Assembly: GCA_029945945.1 (NCBI GenBank)
Contig: JAQSDM010000013.1
Location: 229,223 to 293,222 of the forward strand
Origin: Algoriphagus sp.
GTDB lineage: Bacteria > Bacteroidota > Bacteroidia > Cytophagales > Cyclobacteriaceae
Direction: 5' to 3'
DNA length: 64,000 nucleotides
The notes beneath the pieces were generated by a model, which had not been told where the DNA came from, ran no database searches, and worked only from the letters and a program-made list of their open reading frames with translations. This document shows positions 1 to 9,289 of this stretch, one piece after another. The position numbers were made by a program, and so were the translations under genes. Position 1 is the stretch's first letter; each line of letters starts with the position of its first letter.

Positions 1-512
1 TGGATGCTTTTATCTTTCATGTCAAAAATCTGCATTACTGGTCGGGAGTCGGAAGTTCCCATGAAAACAGCTTTACCATCAACGACTAAAAATTCTACCA
101 ATTCAATATTGAGAAGGTTATTAGCATCGTATTCAAATCCACTTTTTGTCGTCAAATCTATGTTCAGAATGTACTTTTCAGCATTTTCGGAATTTCCCTT
201 TTGAAACAAAGCATACAACTGAGTCCCCTCCGTATCAAAACCAATCATATCGAATCCATCTTTCACTGGAAACTCGATTAAACCTTCCGTGTTGAGGTTA
301 GAATCCGTGATGAAATACTGAAAATTTTTCTTGAAACTGATCGATTTCTCAGGGATGACCCGAAAGGAAACCAGGGAATTTTCGGTCCGAACCATTTCGA
401 AAACCGGACCATAAAGCTCGGCATCAACCTCAAATCTGGCAACGAATTTTACCTGAGCAAACCCCTGAAAACTCAAAATCAATAACGCGGAAAGAATGAA
501 AAGTTTTTTCAT
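1..512 (-). CDS. Secreted hypothetical protein, 3' part outside window
   Basis: Open reading frame on the minus strand that starts at 512 with MKKLFILSALLILSFQGFAQ and runs off the left edge, so about 170 residues are visible. The first 20 residues are a clear Sec signal peptide (two lysines, hydrophobic core, FAQ cleavage site), so the protein is exported. The visible mature part is beta-strand-rich and contains phrases such as DGFDMIGFDTEGTQLYALF and GKAVFMGTSDSRPV, which resemble repeated blades of a propeller-type protein, but I recognise no named family. Nothing downstream can be seen. Signal peptide is seen; the propeller idea is inference. Confidence 0.7.
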   Translation of the reverse strand, partial: MKKLFILSALLILSFQGFAQVKFVARFEVDAELYGPVFEMVRTENSLVSFRVIPEKSISFKKNFQYFITDSNLNTEGLIEFPVKDGFDMIGFDTEGTQLYALFQKGNSENAEKYILNIDLTTKSGFEYDANNLLNIELVEFLVVDGKAVFMGTSDSRPVMQIFDMKDKSI

Positions 513-599
513 GTGTTTATAAATGATTTTTAATGTCCACATGGAATCTCGCATAGCTAATGATCATCCCTCTGTGTGTCGCTTGAGTCATGCTCGATT

Positions 600-998
600 T
601 CATGAGCCCATTTTCAATAATAAATCAAACTCTTCTTTTCCTACCGGGAAAACAGAAAGCCTCGATTGCTTCAGCATGGGAAGTTGCGAAAGTCGATCTT
701 CATTTTTGATCATTTCCAATTTCACCGGAGATTTTAATGGCTTCTTCACTTTCAATCTTACGGCAATCCAAGCCGGATCTTTTGGATCCGCAAATGCCTC
801 TTCCGAAACTTCAGCAACTCCAACAATCGCTTTATCTTTTCCGCTGTGATAAAATAATACCGGTTCACCCAGTCGCATATCCCGGAGTGAATTTCTTGCC
901 TGATAATTTCGCACGCCATCCCAGACATCTTCCTGTTTCGCTGTGAAATCATCCCAAGAGTAGGAAGTTGGCTCAGATTTGACCATCCAGTAGTTCAT
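600..998 (-). CDS. EVE domain-containing protein
   Basis: 132-residue single-domain EVE (PUA-like) protein. The N-terminus MNYWMVKSEPTSYSWDD is the family signature, followed by the DVWDGVRNYQARNSLRDM segment that lines the nucleotide pocket and FYHSGKDKAIVGVAEV. Proteins of this family (thymocyte nuclear protein 1 / YTH-like fold) bind modified bases in DNA or RNA; the physiological role in bacteria is not settled. Length is slightly under the usual 135-150 residues but the fold is complete. It stands alone, divergent from polX, and is part of the core genome, unlike the EVE-like domain inside the island's McrB. Confidence 0.88.
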   Translation of the reverse strand: MNYWMVKSEPTSYSWDDFTAKQEDVWDGVRNYQARNSLRDMRLGEPVLFYHSGKDKAIVGVAEVSEEAFADPKDPAWIAVRLKVKKPLKSPVKLEMIKNEDRLSQLPMLKQSRLSVFPVGKEEFDLLLKMGS

Positions 999-1047
999 TG
1001 ATCTTTATTTGGGTTTACAATTTTAAGATAAGTCTTAGACCTTTAAA

Positions 1048-2808
1048 TTGAAACAATATTTGGAGACATTTGTCTCACATCTTAACGCAAATACAAAGAT
1101 TTTGGATCATAAGACAATTCTGAAGAAACTCAAATTGAGTATTCAGCTCATGGAACTCCATGAGGAAAATCCATTTAAAATCAGAGGCTATCAGGGAGCT
1201 CTCAATTCGTTTGACCGCGGGGATCAGGATCTGATGAGCATCAGCGATGAGAATCTGGCGAAAATACCGGGAGTGGGAAAAAGTGTGTTGGAAGCCATTC
1301 AGGACTTGAAAAGCTCTGAATCTTTTCCACTCTTGGATCAATTGATTGAGAAAACGCCAGCCGGAATTTTGGAGATTCTTCAGATAAAAGGACTTGGTCC
1401 AAAAAAAGTTAAGACACTTTGGGAGGAATTGGGCATCACCTCCACGCACGAATTGATGGAGGCTTGCCAATCCGGAAAAGTGGCTAAAATCAAAGGATTC
1501 GGTGAAAAGACCCAAGAAACGATTATTCAAAATCTCGAATTCAAAGCTTCCAATACCGGAAAATGGCTTTACGCAGATATCGAGGAAGTGATCGAAAACC
1601 TGACTGAAGAGCTTCAATCTATTTCTTCTGAATCTGAAATTTCGATTGTCGGAGATTTTGCCAGAAAGATGGAAATCATTTCCGAAGCAGAATGGCTGAT
1701 CGGTCTTGCCTCCCTTTTTGGTGGAAAAGAAAAATTGAAAACCTGGAGCAGAATAGAATGGGACCTTTCTCAATCAGGTCCATTTTCCTGGCGAGGAAAA
1801 GTCATAGATCTTGACTTGCACGTTCAGGTTCACTTCTGCGCAAAACCAGATTTCATCCAAAACAAACTGGCCCTGACTGCTTCCAAAGCTCACTTAGCTT
1901 TGCTGGTTGACGAAAAAGAATCCATCGCAGAAAAACTCAAAAAGAAGGATTACAAGACTGAGGAAGAGTTTTTTTCAAAAAATGGCTTGCAATTTATTCC
2001 TGTTGAAATGCGGGAAGGTTTCGACGAAGTCGCTCTTGCCAAAGAAAATAAAATCCCGGTTTTGCTGGAAGAAAAAGACCTTCGGGGAATACTTCACAAT
2101 CACTCAACCTACAGTGATGGGAAGCATACGCTGAGACAAATGGCCGAATACTGCAAGGAATTGGGCTACGATTACCTTGGAATCTCAGATCACAGCCGCA
2201 CGGCTTTTTATGCTGGTGGTCTTGAAATTGAACGCATAGAAAAGCAGCAAAAAGAAATCGACCAGCTGAATAAGGAATTAGCTCCTTTCCGCATTTTCAA
2301 AGGAATCGAAAGTGATATCCTAAGTGATGGAAGTTTGGATTACCCGGAGGATGTACTGTCGAGCTTTGACTTTATTGTGGCTTCCGTCCACTCAATTCTC
2401 AATATGGACATCAAGCGTGCAACTGAGCGATTGCTTCGGGCGATTGAAAATCCATATACAACCATTTTGGGTCACCCAACAGGTAGACTTTTACTCCGGA
2501 GAGAAGGCTATCCGATAGATCATAAGACCATCATTGATGCCTGCGCAAAAAATAATGTGGTAATCGAAATCAATGCAAATCCATGGAGACTCGACCTTGA
2601 TTGGAGATGGGTTCGCTATGCAATGGAGCAAGGTGTGAAACTGTCAATCAATCCCGATGCGCATGAAATGGATGGTTATGCGGATATGAAATACGGCGTT
2701 TTGGTGGGAAGAAAAGGAGGGCTAACCAAAGAAATGACCTTGAACTCCATGTCCGGTGAAGAAATAGCTGCTTACTTTGCGCAGCGAAAAGCTTTGATCG
2801 GAAAGTAG
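1048..2808 (+). CDS. polX: PolX-family protein: HhH / degenerate polymerase core / PHP phosphoesterase
   Basis: 586 residues if a TTG at 1048 is used; a second TTG at 1102 (residue 19) fits the usual family start and is equally possible. Order: N-terminal 8-kDa-like HhH domain (PGVGKSV at 74-80), a second hairpin (IKGLGPKKV at 113-121), a polymerase palm remnant (about 195-260) and a C-terminal PHP domain (345-575) with H350-x-H352, D381-H382 and the later DAH motif. In the palm, the GS motif reads G202-D203 and the two metal-binding aspartates are glutamates E213 and E215, so nucleotidyl transfer is doubtful while the PHP nuclease looks intact. Family role: base-excision repair gap filling and 3'-5' exonuclease / AP endonuclease. 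Confidence 0.88.
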   Translation: MKQYLETFVSHLNANTKILDHKTILKKLKLSIQLMELHEENPFKIRGYQGALNSFDRGDQDLMSISDENLAKIPGVGKSVLEAIQDLKSSESFPLLDQLIEKTPAGILEILQIKGLGPKKVKTLWEELGITSTHELMEACQSGKVAKIKGFGEKTQETIIQNLEFKASNTGKWLYADIEEVIENLTEELQSISSESEISIVGDFARKMEIISEAEWLIGLASLFGGKEKLKTWSRIEWDLSQSGPFSWRGKVIDLDLHVQVHFCAKPDFIQNKLALTASKAHLALLVDEKESIAEKLKKKDYKTEEEFFSKNGLQFIPVEMREGFDEVALAKENKIPVLLEEKDLRGILHNHSTYSDGKHTLRQMAEYCKELGYDYLGISDHSRTAFYAGGLEIERIEKQQKEIDQLNKELAPFRIFKGIESDILSDGSLDYPEDVLSSFDFIVASVHSILNMDIKRATERLLRAIENPYTTILGHPTGRLLLRREGYPIDHKTIIDACAKNNVVIEINANPWRLDLDWRWVRYAMEQGVKLSINPDAHEMDGYADMKYGVLVGRKGGLTKEMTLNSMSGEEIAAYFAQRKALIGK

Positions 2809-2891
2809 CAGTTGGAAGTTTTTACTGTTCCCTATTCCTTTCTCTCTTTCTCAACCAATTCCTCATTTTACATTCTTAAATTTTCAATTCA

Positions 2892-3179
2892 ATGAAGTGG
2901 ACCGACCAACCCGAAGGAGTTTTGCTCCAAAGATCATTTCTTTTCGGAATCACAGGAATCGTACTCGGTACACTTTCTCTTCTGAATACCAATTTTCAGG
3001 TAGTCCAGGCACCCATGGGACCATTGAACGGAGTGAGTCTTTTGCTCCAAATCCTGGGATTAAGCTTGGCTGTTTTGGTATTGCGAAGAAAGAAATTGGC
3101 AATAGAAGACAAGCAGAAAGCTCAAAAAATGGTCTTGGTTCTTGGGGTAGCTTTGCTGTTTTTTATTCTGTCGCTTTAA
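2892..3179 (+). CDS. Small integral membrane protein (hypothetical)
   Basis: 95 residues with three hydrophobic segments (about 16-32, 45-63 and 78-95), i.e. likely three membrane spans with a short charged loop RRKKLAIEDKQKAQK between spans 2 and 3. It starts at an ATG after a short AT-rich spacer downstream of polX and converges on clpC. I recognise no family; small proteins of this kind are common in Bacteroidota. Topology is predicted by eye only. Confidence 0.6.
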   Translation: MKWTDQPEGVLLQRSFLFGITGIVLGTLSLLNTNFQVVQAPMGPLNGVSLLLQILGLSLAVLVLRRKKLAIEDKQKAQKMVLVLGVALLFFILSL

Positions 3180-3245
3180 AACAGATACAGTTGAGATACA
3201 ATCCTCAAGCGGATTGAAATATTGCTAGACATTGCTGTTTAAAAC

Positions 3246-3280
3246 AGAAAAACCCCGAGTTCATCACCCAGGGTTTTCTA
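3246..3280. terminator. Bidirectional terminator between the small membrane gene and clpC
   Basis: Inverted repeat AAAACCC (3249-3255) / GGGTTTT (3271-3277) flanked by A-runs on one side and T-runs on the other, lying in the gap between two convergent genes. Confidence 0.5.
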
Positions 3281-3298
3281 TTAATATGAATTTGGAAA

Positions 3299-5827
3299 TT
3301 AATCGGCTTTCTCTTTTTTCTTGACCGAGATAGTGAGCTCAGTACCTTCTCCCAAGTAATCTGCTGTAATGACATCTCCTTCGGAAAGATCACCTTTCAG
3401 GATTTCCTCAGCGATTGCGTCTTCCAGATATTTCTGAATTGCCCGATTCAAAGGACGAGCACCATATTGCTGGTCGTAACCTTTTTCGGCAAGGAATTCT
3501 TTTGCTTTCTCGGTCAACTCAATCTGATATCCAAGATCCGTGATTCTGTGGAAGAGTTTCTTCAAACTGATATCGATGATCTTGAAGATATGCTCTCTGG
3601 TAAGAGAATTGAATACCACGACGTCATCCAAACGATTCAGGAATTCAGGACTGAACGCCTTCTTTAATGCTGACTGAATAGTCGACTTCATCACCTCATC
3701 CTGATTGTCCTGCTTTGCTTTGCTGGAGAAACCAATTCCGGCTCCGAAATCCTTCAAGTCACGAACTCCAATATTGGAAGTCATGATGATGATCGTGTTT
3801 CTGAAATCGACTCTTCTTCCCAATCCATCTGTCAAAATACCGTCGTCCAGTACCTGAAGCAAGATATTGAAGACATCCGGATGAGCTTTTTCGATCTCAT
3901 CAAGTAAGATCACAGAATATGGCTTTCTTCTGATTTTCTCAGTCAGCTGTCCACCTTCTTCATAACCCACATAGCCTGGAGGCGCTCCTACTAGTCTGGA
4001 TACTGAAAACTTCTCCATGTACTCAGACATATCAATTCTTACCAGTGCATCATCTTTATCGAAAAGATAAGAAGCCAGCATTTTGGCAAGTTCAGTTTTT
4101 CCTACACCTGTTGGTCCGAGGAAAATAAAGGAACCGATTGGCTTTTTAGGATCTTTCAAACCAACTCTGGTTCTCTGGATGGCTTTGGTCAATTTCTTGA
4201 TCGCCTCTTCCTGTCCAACCACTTTTCCGCTCAACTCTTCCATCATGTTCAGAAGCTTAGCTCCTTCATTTTGGGCGATTCGTTTGGCAGGAATTCCGGT
4301 CATCATCGCGATCACTTCAGCGACATTTTCCTCTTCAACAGTAAATCTCTTGGACTTGCTGTCTTCTTCCCATTTGACTTTGGCAGTTTCCAACAGCTCC
4401 AGAAGTTTTTTCTCTTTATCTCTCAACTGAGCAGCTTCTTCATACTTCTGAGATTTCACCACTCGGTTTTTCTCTGTTTTGATGTTTTCTACTTCAGCTT
4501 CCAGTTTAAGGATATCCTCAGGAACATGAATATTATTAATGTGAACACGTGCTCCGGCTTCATCCAGGATATCAATAGCCTTATCCGGAAGGAAACGATC
4601 TGAAATATATCTGTCAGAAAGCTTCACACAAGCCTCAATAGCAGCATCTGTGTAGATCACATTGTGGTGATCTTCATATTTATCCTTGATGTTTTGCAAA
4701 ATCTGAATGGTTTCCTCAGGAGAAGTGGCATCCACCATCACCATTTGGAATCTTCTCGCTAACGCACCGTCTTTTTCAATGTATTGTCTGTATTCGTCAA
4801 GCGTAGTAGCTCCGATACACTGGATTTCTCCACGGGACAACGCTGGCTTAAACATGTTGGAAGCATCCAAAGAACCGCTTGCGCCACCGGCACCTACGAT
4901 TGTATGAAGCTCGTCAATAAACAGAATCACGTTTGGAGACTTTTCAAGCTCGTTCATTACCGCCTTCATTCTTTCCTCAAACTGACCTCTGTATTTTGTA
5001 CCTGCAACCAAGGAAGCAAGATCGAGCGTAACCACCCGCTTATTGAAAAGCACTCGGGAAACTTTTTTCTGAACAATTCTTAGTGCCAAACCTTCCGCAA
5101 TTGCAGTTTTACCCACACCTGGCTCCCCAATCAGAATTGGATTGTTTTTCTTTCTTCTGGAAAGAATCTGAGCTACTCGCTCAATTTCTTTATCACGGCC
5201 GATGATTGGATCAAGCTTATCGTCTTCAGCCATTTTGGTGAGGTCACGACCGAAATTATCCAAAACCGGAGTTCTGGATTTTTCCGCTCCCGGCTTAGCA
5301 CCTGCAGCACCACTTCCTGAAGATCCAAAAAGCTTCGAACCATCATCGTCCCCATCTTCTGCCTCAGCTTTTGCACGAGGAGTTGGCGAATCAGATGACA
5401 TTTCTAGCATTTCTTTTACGGAGTCATAGTTTACCTCAAACTTGTTTAGAATCTGGGTGGCGATATTGTCTTCATCTCTCAAAATAGAAAGCAGCAAATG
5501 CTCCGTTCCGATCAATTGACTTTTGAAGATTTTAGCCTCCAGATATGTAATTTTCAACACTTTCTCTGACTGTCTTGTCAAAGGTATGTTGGCCATGTTT
5601 TTCACATTGTGGTTTGCGGTGCCTTTTACAGCCCGCTCAATTGCACTGCGCAACTCCTCGAGGGGCACGCCCAATTTTTTAAGAATGGAAACAGCTACAC
5701 CCTCACCCTCACGAATCATCCCTAACAAGAGGTGCTCTGTGCCAATGTAATCATGTCCCAGACGAAGAGCCTCTTCGCGACTGAGAGAGATCACCTCTTT
5801 GACTCTGTTCGAAAATTTTGCTTCCAT
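3299..5827 (-). CDS. clpC: ClpC-type AAA+ unfoldase of the Clp protease
   Basis: 842 residues, full family length. Two Clp_N repeats at the N-terminus (from MEAKFSNRVKEVISLSREEA), first AAA+ domain with Walker A GEPGVGKTA (about 240) and FIDELHT, a UVR-type coiled coil in the linker (KYEEAAQLRDKEKKL), second AAA+ domain with Walker A GPTGVGKTE and LLDEIEKAHPDV, then the ClpB_D2-small domain. It unfolds substrates and feeds them to ClpP in the cytoplasm. The ATG at 5827 is the only start consistent with the N-domain. Monocistronic: ClpP is not nearby. Confidence 0.97.
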   Translation of the reverse strand: MEAKFSNRVKEVISLSREEALRLGHDYIGTEHLLLGMIREGEGVAVSILKKLGVPLEELRSAIERAVKGTANHNVKNMANIPLTRQSEKVLKITYLEAKIFKSQLIGTEHLLLSILRDEDNIATQILNKFEVNYDSVKEMLEMSSDSPTPRAKAEAEDGDDDGSKLFGSSGSGAAGAKPGAEKSRTPVLDNFGRDLTKMAEDDKLDPIIGRDKEIERVAQILSRRKKNNPILIGEPGVGKTAIAEGLALRIVQKKVSRVLFNKRVVTLDLASLVAGTKYRGQFEERMKAVMNELEKSPNVILFIDELHTIVGAGGASGSLDASNMFKPALSRGEIQCIGATTLDEYRQYIEKDGALARRFQMVMVDATSPEETIQILQNIKDKYEDHHNVIYTDAAIEACVKLSDRYISDRFLPDKAIDILDEAGARVHINNIHVPEDILKLEAEVENIKTEKNRVVKSQKYEEAAQLRDKEKKLLELLETAKVKWEEDSKSKRFTVEEENVAEVIAMMTGIPAKRIAQNEGAKLLNMMEELSGKVVGQEEAIKKLTKAIQRTRVGLKDPKKPIGSFIFLGPTGVGKTELAKMLASYLFDKDDALVRIDMSEYMEKFSVSRLVGAPPGYVGYEEGGQLTEKIRRKPYSVILLDEIEKAHPDVFNILLQVLDDGILTDGLGRRVDFRNTIIIMTSNIGVRDLKDFGAGIGFSSKAKQDNQDEVMKSTIQSALKKAFSPEFLNRLDDVVVFNSLTREHIFKIIDISLKKLFHRITDLGYQIELTEKAKEFLAEKGYDQQYGARPLNRAIQKYLEDAIAEEILKGDLSEGDVITADYLGEGTELTISVKKKEKAD

Positions 5828-5907
5828 TTTATTCTTTCTGATTGTTTAATAATCCTGTACGTATGTTACCGAATTTGTTTTAAAAACACAATCCTTTTAG
5901 TGATTGT

Positions 5908-6531
5908 TCATTGTTTTTTTACAGACTTTAAGATTATGTTTTTAGCTGCAGGTCCTTCGCAGAATAACAAATCGACAACGCTAAGATCAGGCTCAAAGTC
6001 TAAGCCAAAAAGTTGACCGTAAACTACCGGGTTGTAGTAGCTTCTCCCGGAAAAACTGGTCTTAGGTACTATTTGAGCCCTTATATCTATCACTTCATTC
6101 AAATCATTATCACTTTTGCTTTTGACAAGTTTGACAGGGGACTGCAGGAGCTTAAGACAGATTGTCAGCATCTCCCAGTTTAAATCCCAAAGTCTCTCAG
6201 GCTTTAGGGAAATGACGCTTTCGAAATAGGGAAAAAAATATTCGAAAAATGGTGCTTTCCCATAGGCACTTTGAATACCTCTGAGGTGTATTGCTTGCCA
6301 TTTCTGGCTGTAATCAATTAAAACGTCTTCTATTGGGATTTTAGGCCTCCTTCCCTGAACAGGTACACTCAGCGTTTCCACCTTATTTGCAAGGCGAATT
6401 TGAGTGCGATTCAGGAACGATTGCCTTTGATAGATATCCTCCGGAAAAACCAATATCTCATCAGCGCCGGCAATGGCTGCGAAAAATTCCAGATTGGGTA
6501 AATAATGCAGGTCAACTGCGACTCTTTTCAT
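5908..6531 (-). CDS. WbqC family protein
   Basis: 207 residues matching the WbqC/DUF family of Bacteroidota: N-terminal VAVDLHYLPNLEFFAAI, then YQRQSFLNRTQI and the LSVPVQGRR motif, LIDYSQKWQ, and the PFFEYFFPYFE segment. Family members occur in O-antigen and lipopolysaccharide gene clusters and as stand-alone core genes, but the reaction is not known to me. The gene is separated from clpC by about 80 bp and points the same way; it may share a transcript. Family call is from motif pattern; function is open. Confidence 0.8.
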   Translation of the reverse strand: MKRVAVDLHYLPNLEFFAAIAGADEILVFPEDIYQRQSFLNRTQIRLANKVETLSVPVQGRRPKIPIEDVLIDYSQKWQAIHLRGIQSAYGKAPFFEYFFPYFESVISLKPERLWDLNWEMLTICLKLLQSPVKLVKSKSDNDLNEVIDIRAQIVPKTSFSGRSYYNPVVYGQLFGLDFEPDLSVVDLLFCEGPAAKNIILKSVKKQ

Positions 6532-6670
6532 TGGGGAAAGTTATTGGATCTTTGGGATTGGGTAAATAGTTATTGATTTAAGAGTAAATTGGTTATTACC
6601 TTTTGATTCTTGATTTGAATCTCTTAGGTCTTAAATCTCCCTCTTCTTGATACTTGCCTCTTGGCTCTTC

Positions 6671-7300
6671 TCAAACAATGTCTTCCAACTGCCCCAAGCC
6701 CTGTCGGACTATCTCTACTTCGTCACCAGTGCAATCCAGGATAGTTGAAGCCACATTTTGCCCGTAACCTCCGTCAATTACCAAATCCACCAGATGCTGG
6801 TATTTTTCAAATATCAGCCCCGGATCTGTACTGTATTCTACTACATCATCCTCATCCCGAATCGAAGTTGTCAAAATCGGATGACCCAGTTCCTCCACCA
6901 AAATCCTTGGTATCTCATGGGCAGGAACCCGGATTCCTATGGTTTTCTTATTGCTGTGCAAGATTTTCGGAACTATATTACTTGCTTCCAAAATAAACGT
7001 AAAAGGTCCAGGAAGCCCTTTTTTCATCATTTTGAAAACTGGTTTAGTGATCACTTTTGTATACTGGGCAATATTTCCAAGATCAGCGCAGATTATTGAG
7101 AAATTATGCTTCTTGGGGTTAATTCCCTTGATTTTGCAAATTTTTTCTACTGCCCGCTGATTGGTGATATCACAACCCATCCCATAAACTGTATCCGTCG
7201 GATAAATGACCACACCACCATTTCTCAGGATATCTACGGCTTGCTTGACTTTTCGCGGATCAGGATTTTCTTCGTAAAGACGTATTAATTCAGCCGGCAT
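6671..7300 (-). CDS. L-threonylcarbamoyladenylate synthase (Sua5/YciO/YrdC family)
   Basis: 209 residues of the YrdC-like fold. The active-site segment VVIYPTDTVYGMGCD (about 29-43), the KIKGINPKKHNFSIIC ATP/threonine-binding region and PGPFTFIL, GIRVPAHEIPR and ILTTSIRDEDD are all present. The enzyme makes threonylcarbamoyl-AMP from threonine, bicarbonate and ATP for the t6A37 modification of ANN-decoding tRNAs. The divergent YciO branch is an alternative; the KIKGINPKKHNFS wording resembles that branch as much as TsaC. It overlaps the upstream Nudix gene by 11 bp, so the two are translationally coupled. Confidence 0.9.
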   Translation of the reverse strand: MPAELIRLYEENPDPRKVKQAVDILRNGGVVIYPTDTVYGMGCDITNQRAVEKICKIKGINPKKHNFSIICADLGNIAQYTKVITKPVFKMMKKGLPGPFTFILEASNIVPKILHSNKKTIGIRVPAHEIPRILVEELGHPILTTSIRDEDDVVEYSTDPGLIFEKYQHLVDLVIDGGYGQNVASTILDCTGDEVEIVRQGLGQLEDIV

Positions 7301-7736
7301 TTTTTTGAGTTTGAGTATCCTTAAGTATTATTTTCCGGATAGGGTTCCAAAATCTATCCAATTCCTGCACGATCGGCAAATCTGCCGGTGCCCAAGTGAC
7401 CGAAAAAAGCTCCTCTTTCGTCAGCCAACAGATTTCTTCGTGCTCCGAAAGATGAATCACTCCGGACTCCCAAACACATAGAAATGGTAACAATCTGATT
7501 TTCAGAGCCTTAGAATAGGTGAATTCGCTGGGACTCATGGATAGTATGATTCTGATGGAAATATTCAATTCCTCCGATATTTCACGAATCAGACATTCTT
7601 CAGGCAATTCATCCTGTTCGACTTTACCTCCCGGAAATTCCCAAAGTCCGGGCTGGCTCATCTTTTCACCTCTTTTTGCACAAAGGATTTTTCCTTGGGA
7701 AAAAATAACCGCACAGGTGACAGGGATAAAATCCAT
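7290..7736 (-). CDS. MutT-like Nudix hydrolase
   Basis: 148 residues with a textbook Nudix box: G-KVEQD-E-LPEECLI-REISEE-LNI (GX5EX7REUXEEXGU). The preceding PGLWEFPGGKVE and the N-terminal VTCAVIFSQGKILCAKR match the MutT / 8-oxo-dGTP diphosphatase branch, which cleans oxidised nucleotides from the pool. The 15-residue tail after the domain is basic. It is the first gene of a two-gene minus-strand unit with the threonylcarbamoyl-AMP synthase (11-bp overlap). Substrate cannot be fixed from sequence. Confidence 0.9.
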   Translation of the reverse strand: MDFIPVTCAVIFSQGKILCAKRGEKMSQPGLWEFPGGKVEQDELPEECLIREISEELNISIRIILSMSPSEFTYSKALKIRLLPFLCVWESGVIHLSEHEEICWLTKEELFSVTWAPADLPIVQELDRFWNPIRKIILKDTQTQKNAG

Positions 7737-7824
7737 AAATCGACAAAATGAATAAGAAAGGTAGAACCCAATCCATCAAGGCACAAACTCAGACTTGGGT
7801 TTTTTCCCTATTTTTGTTCCCCTT

Positions 7825-8868
7825 ATGCTAAGCGAAAAAAGAAAAAAACAATTTATGGTAGTCATGATCGCCACTTCGGTCCTGATGATCACACTCACCT
7901 TCTATTTCTATCAGGTGTTCTTCAGCCCCAACACCCTGATTGATTTGGAAACTAGCTATATGCTTAAAATCAAAAGCAATGATACCTACAAAAACGTTGC
8001 AGATGAGCTTTTTGAAAAGGCAGTGATCAACGATGCCCTAAGCTTCGGATTTGTGGCTAAACTCATGGGATATCAGGAAGCTGTAAAACCCGGTCTTTAC
8101 ACTGTCTCTCCGCGAATGAGTAACCTGGATTTGGTCCGAATGCTCAGATCCGGAAGGCAAACGCCCGTTCGGATTACTTTCAACAACGTCCGGACAAAAG
8201 AGGATTTGGCTGAGAAAATCACGGCAAACCTGGAGGTTTCGCAGGAGCAGTTTCTTGAAATGATCAAGGATTCAGTTTATATAAGGAAGTTTGACTTTGA
8301 GGAAGAGACTATCATGAGCATGTTTATCCCAAATACGTATGAAGTTTGGTGGAATATTGCCCCGGATGCTCTTTTTGACAGAATGTATAAGGAATATCAA
8401 ACCTTCTGGACTGACGAAAGAAAGGCAAAAGCAGCCAAGCTAAGCCTTAGCCCAAAAGAAGTAAGCGCACTTGCATCCATCGTGCAGGCCGAATCTCAGA
8501 AATCAGACGAGCGCCCAAGAATTGCAGGTGTCTATCTCAATCGACTTCGAATCGGAATGCCATTGCAAGCTGACCCGACCCTTGTTTTTGCTGCCGGAGA
8601 TTTCAGCATCAAGCGACTTACCGGTGTGCACATGGCTATCGACAGTCCATACAATACCTATAAATATGCAGGCCTTCCTCCTGGCCCTATTAATCTTCCG
8701 GATATCAATTCGCTGGATGCAGTGCTTAACTCGGAAACACACAAGTACCTATATTTCTGCGCCAAGGAGGATTTTTCCGGTTATCATGCTTTCGCAGAAA
8801 ACTACAATGATCACATGGCAAATGCCCGACGATATCAGCGTGCATTGAATACTGCCAAAATCTTCTGA
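7825..8868 (+). CDS. mltG: Endolytic murein transglycosylase MltG
   Basis: 347 residues from the ATG at 7825; an upstream TTG at 7795 would add an atypical ten residues. One membrane anchor near the N-terminus (about residues 11-31), then a LysM-like subdomain and the YceG domain. The catalytic glutamate lies in ASIVQAESQKSDERP and the substrate groove motifs LNRLRIGMPLQADPT, SPYNTYKYAGLPPGPI and HAFAENYNDH are intact. It cuts nascent glycan strands in the periplasm and sets their length. The thioesterase gene follows after 2 bp, suggesting one transcript. Confidence 0.95.
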   Translation: MLSEKRKKQFMVVMIATSVLMITLTFYFYQVFFSPNTLIDLETSYMLKIKSNDTYKNVADELFEKAVINDALSFGFVAKLMGYQEAVKPGLYTVSPRMSNLDLVRMLRSGRQTPVRITFNNVRTKEDLAEKITANLEVSQEQFLEMIKDSVYIRKFDFEEETIMSMFIPNTYEVWWNIAPDALFDRMYKEYQTFWTDERKAKAAKLSLSPKEVSALASIVQAESQKSDERPRIAGVYLNRLRIGMPLQADPTLVFAAGDFSIKRLTGVHMAIDSPYNTYKYAGLPPGPINLPDINSLDAVLNSETHKYLYFCAKEDFSGYHAFAENYNDHMANARRYQRALNTAKIF

Positions 8869-8870
8869 TC

Positions 8871-9275
8871 ATGTACACTGCCGAAACTCAGATTCGCGTC
8901 CGCTATGCCGAAACCGATCAGATGAGCTATGTCTACTACGGCAACTACGCGATGTATTTTGAAGTGGCTCGAGTGGAGGCGATGCGAAGTATCAACTTCT
9001 CCTATAAGCAAATGGAACAAGAAGGCGTGATGATGCCTGTGCTGGAAAGCTATTTCAAGTACCACAAGCCTGGAAAATACGATGAACTCCTGACCATCAA
9101 AACAAAAATCCCGGTTATGCCAGGAGTTCGAATCCGATTCGAATATGAAGTTTTTAATGAGCAATCAGAGCTTATCACTGCAGGCTGGACCACCTTGGCT
9201 TTTCTCAAAAAAGACACTCACCAACCGACCAGACCACCCCAGAATTTGTTAGCTTTATTGAAACCATTTTTTTAA
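8871..9275 (+). CDS. Acyl-CoA thioesterase, YbgC/4HBT hotdog family
   Basis: 134 residues. The N-terminal RVRYAETDQMSYVYYGNYAMYFEVAR is the YbgC-like signature with the catalytic aspartate in AETDQ and the YGNY turn. C-terminal half FEYEVFNEQSELITAGWTTLAFL completes the hotdog fold. Such enzymes hydrolyse acyl-CoA or acyl-ACP thioesters; the exact acyl chain is unknown. Only two bases separate it from mltG and 14 from yihY, consistent with one operon. Confidence 0.9.
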   Translation: MYTAETQIRVRYAETDQMSYVYYGNYAMYFEVARVEAMRSINFSYKQMEQEGVMMPVLESYFKYHKPGKYDELLTIKTKIPVMPGVRIRFEYEVFNEQSELITAGWTTLAFLKKDTHQPTRPPQNLLALLKPFF

Positions 9276-9289
9276 TCAACTAAGCCAAA

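Noticed and set aside
1075..1773. 232-codon minus-strand frame
   Set aside because: Antiparallel to polX and without a recognisable motif; shadow.
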